NCBI GenBank assembly: GCA_964432985.1
Contig: CAYSPT010000126.1
Span: forward strand, 1-8,066
Direction: 5' to 3'
DNA from: CAYSPT01 sp964432985
GTDB lineage: Bacteria; Muiribacteriota; CAYSPT01
DNA length: 8,066 bases
Shown piece by piece: positions 5,292 through 8,066 of the stretch (its first letter is position 1; each line of letters begins with the position of its first letter). A model generated the notes under the pieces. It saw nothing but the letters and a program-made list of their open reading frames with translations. It did not search any database and was not told where the DNA came from. Both the position numbers and the translations under genes were made by a program.

Positions 5292-8066
5292 TTACCGGTC
5301 GATGTGGGAGATACGTTTCAGAGCGGTTTTGGCCGCCGGACTTGATCCATGGGATTTAAATCCACTCGAATCGATGAGGCGGGGAACAAGGAGAACCACG
5401 ATTTCCGATCGTTTTTCCACCCGGTCTTTGCTGGAAAACAGCTTTTCCACGAACGGCAGGTGCCCCAGCAGCGGAAAACGTTTATACTTCCACTCTTCCT
5501 TCTCCTGGATCATTCCCGCGACCATCAGGGTCTCGGAACCGCGCAGTTTCACCTTCATGTGGGTCTCTCTGGTATTGGTGATGGGAATCTTGTCCCCGAA
5601 CCTGGTGGTGGTAAATCCGGTAAACCTGGTCACTTTGGGACGCACATCCAGGAGCAGGTTATCGTCAGCCACCAGGGGAACGATCTCGAGCTGAATCCCC
5701 GAAATCTTCTCCTCGTAGCCGGATATCTCGAACTTGCCCGAAAGCTCGCTGAGAGTATAGGTGGGAAGCGTATGGGTGTCTCCCTGGACCAGGACGGTTT
5801 TTTCATTGTTGCTCGTAATCATCGACTGGCGAGACAGCAGGCGCACGTTATACAGGGCTTTTAGCCTGTCCACCATCGCTTCACACCGCTTGTGGTCAAC
5901 CGCCCCGATCCTGAAGGAACCGCTGGCTTGTGAACCACCGGTTTGATCCATGAAATTTTCCGACGGTAAACCCTTGCCGACCGAGGCCTGATCTTCTTCG
6001 CCTTGTTGGGCCACGGCCCGGCACTCGGTCAGGATCCTGTCCCAGTCGACGCCAAACTGGCTTTCCGCCTGGAGAGCGACCTCGAATATCCTGGCTTCGA
6101 TCTTAATCTGCTTGAACTCTTCCTCCATCACCGCGATATAGCGCTCGATCTTCTCTAGAGTCTCCACAGGAGCGGTAATAATCAGGCTGCTTGATTTCGC
6201 ATCGGCGGTAAGCTTAATGGACCCGGCATCACCGAACACGCCTTGATCCACGGCTTTCTTGATCTTCTGGACATCCTTGAAACCGGACGGCTTCAGCTGG
6301 ATAATCCTGGTGTCCACCCGCCTGACATCCATCCGATCTATAACCCTGCGCATACGTTCCACAATGGCGGGCACGTCTGACACATAGAGCGTACGGGTGT
6401 TTTCATCGGCGATTACCTGCCCCATACGGTTGGACTTCAACGGGGTAACAACCCTGAGCACCGTCTGGATGTCGGCGTATTCGATGTGAAATATTTCCGT
6501 AATATTCTGATTGGAAGGGACATCCAGCTGCTTGACCATGGCCCTGGTTTTTTCGAGCTGCTCTATGTTTGAATAGACCACGCTGAGGACTATCCCGTTT
6601 ATCCTGGTATCAACCGATACGGTAACGTCTTTGACACCCATTTTAGCAAGCATGCCTTCGATGTAAGAGGCATCGGCATAGTCCAGCGGGACCACTTCAG
6701 ACACAATCTCGAACTCTTCAAACTTGCGGACCAGCACGGCGTTGCCTCTCACGAAATAGTAGAACCCGTTGTCCCGTATCAGGTCGTTGAGTACGTCGCG
6801 GAAGGCGAACTTCTTGTAGTACCCGGTTACGCTGATACCCTTCATGGCCTCCTGGACATCGTAGGGGATGAACAGTCCCAGGCTGGTGTCCGCTTCAAGG
6901 AAAAGCTTGTTCAGCACGTCGAGAAGCTCAATATTGGTGAAGTGCATGGTCACCTGGGTGTCCAGAGCCGCCAATTCGCCAGCCCCGGTATCGGGCAGCC
7001 GCCCGGTCAGGGCGACTCTCAGCTTCTCCCGGTTGAGAAATCCGTCCGATCCCACCACTTCTTCCGTGCCTGCAAGCAATTCTCCCATACTCTCCAGAAT
7101 TACACTGGGCTCTTCCTCTTCCCGGTCCAATGCCTGATCCGGGGACGAGTCGGATACCGCCGCCTGAGGTTTCACCGGGGCGAGAACAGTTATTTCAGCA
7201 GTACAGACAAGTTTGCCGTCGAGTGTTTCAGCCACGATGGTTCCCGTACCAGAATCGGTGGCGGTAAAGATGGTTTGCGCCAGGGTCCCGATGTCACCTT
7301 CCAGGCGAAGATCACATTTAACAGGCACCACATGGTCGGTTTCGTCGTATCCTGTTACCGAAAACTCCACGGTCTGTTTGGGCTCCAGCGTAATCTTTAC
7401 CGGCTCGATGTCTATCCTCACCGGTCCAAGAGGCTCGACCCTGACTATGGCGTATGACGTAAAATCTTCTTTTTCCTGGACCACGGCGGTAACCATGCCG
7501 TTTCCGGGATGAGTGGCCGTGAATACGCCGCTGGAGTTGACAAATCCGATATCGCCCGACGTGCGCCACTGGACCTGCACGGGCACTTCGAGGCTGGCAC
7601 TTGAAGTGCCGAATGCTTTGAACTGAAACGTGCTCCCGGTCTTCATGCAGACGAAGGTGGGGTTGACCGTAAGGTCCAGCAAGCCGGCCGCTTCAGGAAC
7701 CGGTTCGGTATCCTTTTGGGGAATGGCTTTGATCCCGGAAAGATCGATCTTTTCACGGCTTTCCCCGGAGGACAGAGCCACGTCTCTCTGAACCATCTCG
7801 CGCTCGACTTTGCTCAAGACATCCGGGACATCCAGGTTGAATCCGCTGAGCTCGGGGTTGAGGAAGACCAGAAGCCGTCTCACATCGGCCAGGTCAGCCG
7901 TGGGGATGTGCTGAACAACATGCCGCGGGGTGCGCTGACCACCGTCGGTCAAATAGTCAACCAGCAGGACTGCCAGTGTTGTTTTCGGTACCGAACTCTG
8001 CTTCTCTACCATGTCGTTGACCGAGTCCAGCAGGCTTTGTTTGCGAATCGGCTTGTTCTCGGCGAT
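5292..8066 (-). CDS. Secretin (GspD/PilQ-type outer-membrane pore), 5' end outside window
   Basis: Residues are numbered from the Met at 8012, but the frame stays open to the window edge and that Met has no ribosome binding site, so the gene very likely starts further upstream. Secretins form large outer-membrane rings for type II secretion, type IV pili and related systems. Order of domains: an unrecognised polar region (1-110), two Ig-like (Big2-type) domains (about 111-193 and 197-277), an acidic linker (284-305), an N0/STN-like domain (352-430), three N1-N3 KH-like modules (436-498, 505-564, 567-631) and the secretin core (636-880). The core shows IKIEARIFEV (636-645) and the signature-like FPLLGHLPFVEKLF (846-859) leading to VVLLVPRLI. 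No signal peptide is visible; it should lie upstream of the window. No pilus or secretion partner is in the window, so the system type is open. Confidence 0.92.
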   Translation of the reverse strand: MAENKPIRKQSLLDSVNDMVEKQSSVPKTTLAVLLVDYLTDGGQRTPRHVVQHIPTADLADVRRLLVFLNPELSGFNLDVPDVLSKVEREMVQRDVALSSGESREKIDLSGIKAIPQKDTEPVPEAAGLLDLTVNPTFVCMKTGSTFQFKAFGTSSASLEVPVQVQWRTSGDIGFVNSSGVFTATHPGNGMVTAVVQEKEDFTSYAIVRVEPLGPVRIDIEPVKITLEPKQTVEFSVTGYDETDHVVPVKCDLRLEGDIGTLAQTIFTATDSGTGTIVAETLDGKLVCTAEITVLAPVKPQAAVSDSSPDQALDREEEEPSVILESMGELLAGTEEVVGSDGFLNREKLRVALTGRLPDTGAGELAALDTQVTMHFTNIELLDVLNKLFLEADTSLGLFIPYDVQEAMKGISVTGYYKKFAFRDVLNDLIRDNGFYYFVRGNAVLVRKFEEFEIVSEVVPLDYADASYIEGMLAKMGVKDVTVSVDTRINGIVLSVVYSNIEQLEKTRAMVKQLDVPSNQNITEIFHIEYADIQTVLRVVTPLKSNRMGQVIADENTRTLYVSDVPAIVERMRRVIDRMDVRRVDTRIIQLKPSGFKDVQKIKKAVDQGVFGDAGSIKLTADAKSSSLIITAPVETLEKIERYIAVMEEEFKQIKIEARIFEVALQAESQFGVDWDRILTECRAVAQQGEEDQASVGKGLPSENFMDQTGGSQASGSFRIGAVDHKRCEAMVDRLKALYNVRLLSRQSMITSNNEKTVLVQGDTHTLPTYTLSELSGKFEISGYEEKISGIQLEIVPLVADDNLLLDVRPKVTRFTGFTTTRFGDKIPITNTRETHMKVKLRGSETLMVAGMIQEKEEWKYKRFPLLGHLPFVEKLFSSKDRVEKRSEIVVLLVPRLIDSSGFKSHGSSPAAKTALKRISHIDR

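Noticed and set aside
5349..5864. 171-codon plus-strand frame inside the secretin gene
   Set aside because: Mirror frame of a well-supported secretin core; the same applies to 5302-5694 and 6942-7457.

Overview
The window is 8,066 bases of a GC-rich draft scaffold from a bacterium with an outer membrane. A secretin gene is present, and secretins form pores in the outer membrane. The scaffold contains one block of exactly 100 Ns (3882-3981), typical of a fragmented genome or metagenome assembly. I cannot place the organism reliably. The ClpB and secretin sequences would fit a Desulfobacterota-like or other deep-branching Gram-negative lineage, but this is only an impression.

Layout, left to right. 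Positions 1-107 hold two tandem copies of a 54-base-period repeat, each ending in its own short palindrome. Next comes clpB on the minus strand (153-2786), encoding a complete 877-residue disaggregase with a clear ribosome binding site. From 2787 to 3525 lies about 740 bases without a supported gene. It is AT-rich up to about 3260 and GC-rich after that, with a perfect 13-bp inverted repeat at the junction. A plus-strand gene starts at 3526 and runs into the gap at 3881; it looks like the N-terminal half of a GNAT acetyltransferase carrying an odd Cys-rich, AT-rich insert. On the other side of the gap, a minus-strand gene (3982-5156, 3' end lost in the gap) encodes a Clp N-terminal domain fused to a class III nucleotide-cyclase-like domain. 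After a 135-base spacer, another minus-strand gene (5292-8066) encodes a secretin with two predicted Ig-like domains ahead of its N0-N3 domains. Its 5' end lies beyond the window.

How the parts may fit together. ClpB is a housekeeping heat-shock protein and appears to be transcribed alone. The secretin and Clp_N-cyclase genes share a strand and could be cotranscribed, but the spacer between them is long enough for a separate promoter. The most unusual protein is the Clp_N-cyclase fusion. Its Clp_N domain suggests substrate or adaptor recognition of the kind used by Clp unfoldases, while its cyclase domain has lost several canonical catalytic residues by my alignment. It may therefore bind a ligand or partner rather than make a cyclic nucleotide. 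Whether it works with the nearby ClpB or with the secretin system cannot be decided from this sequence.
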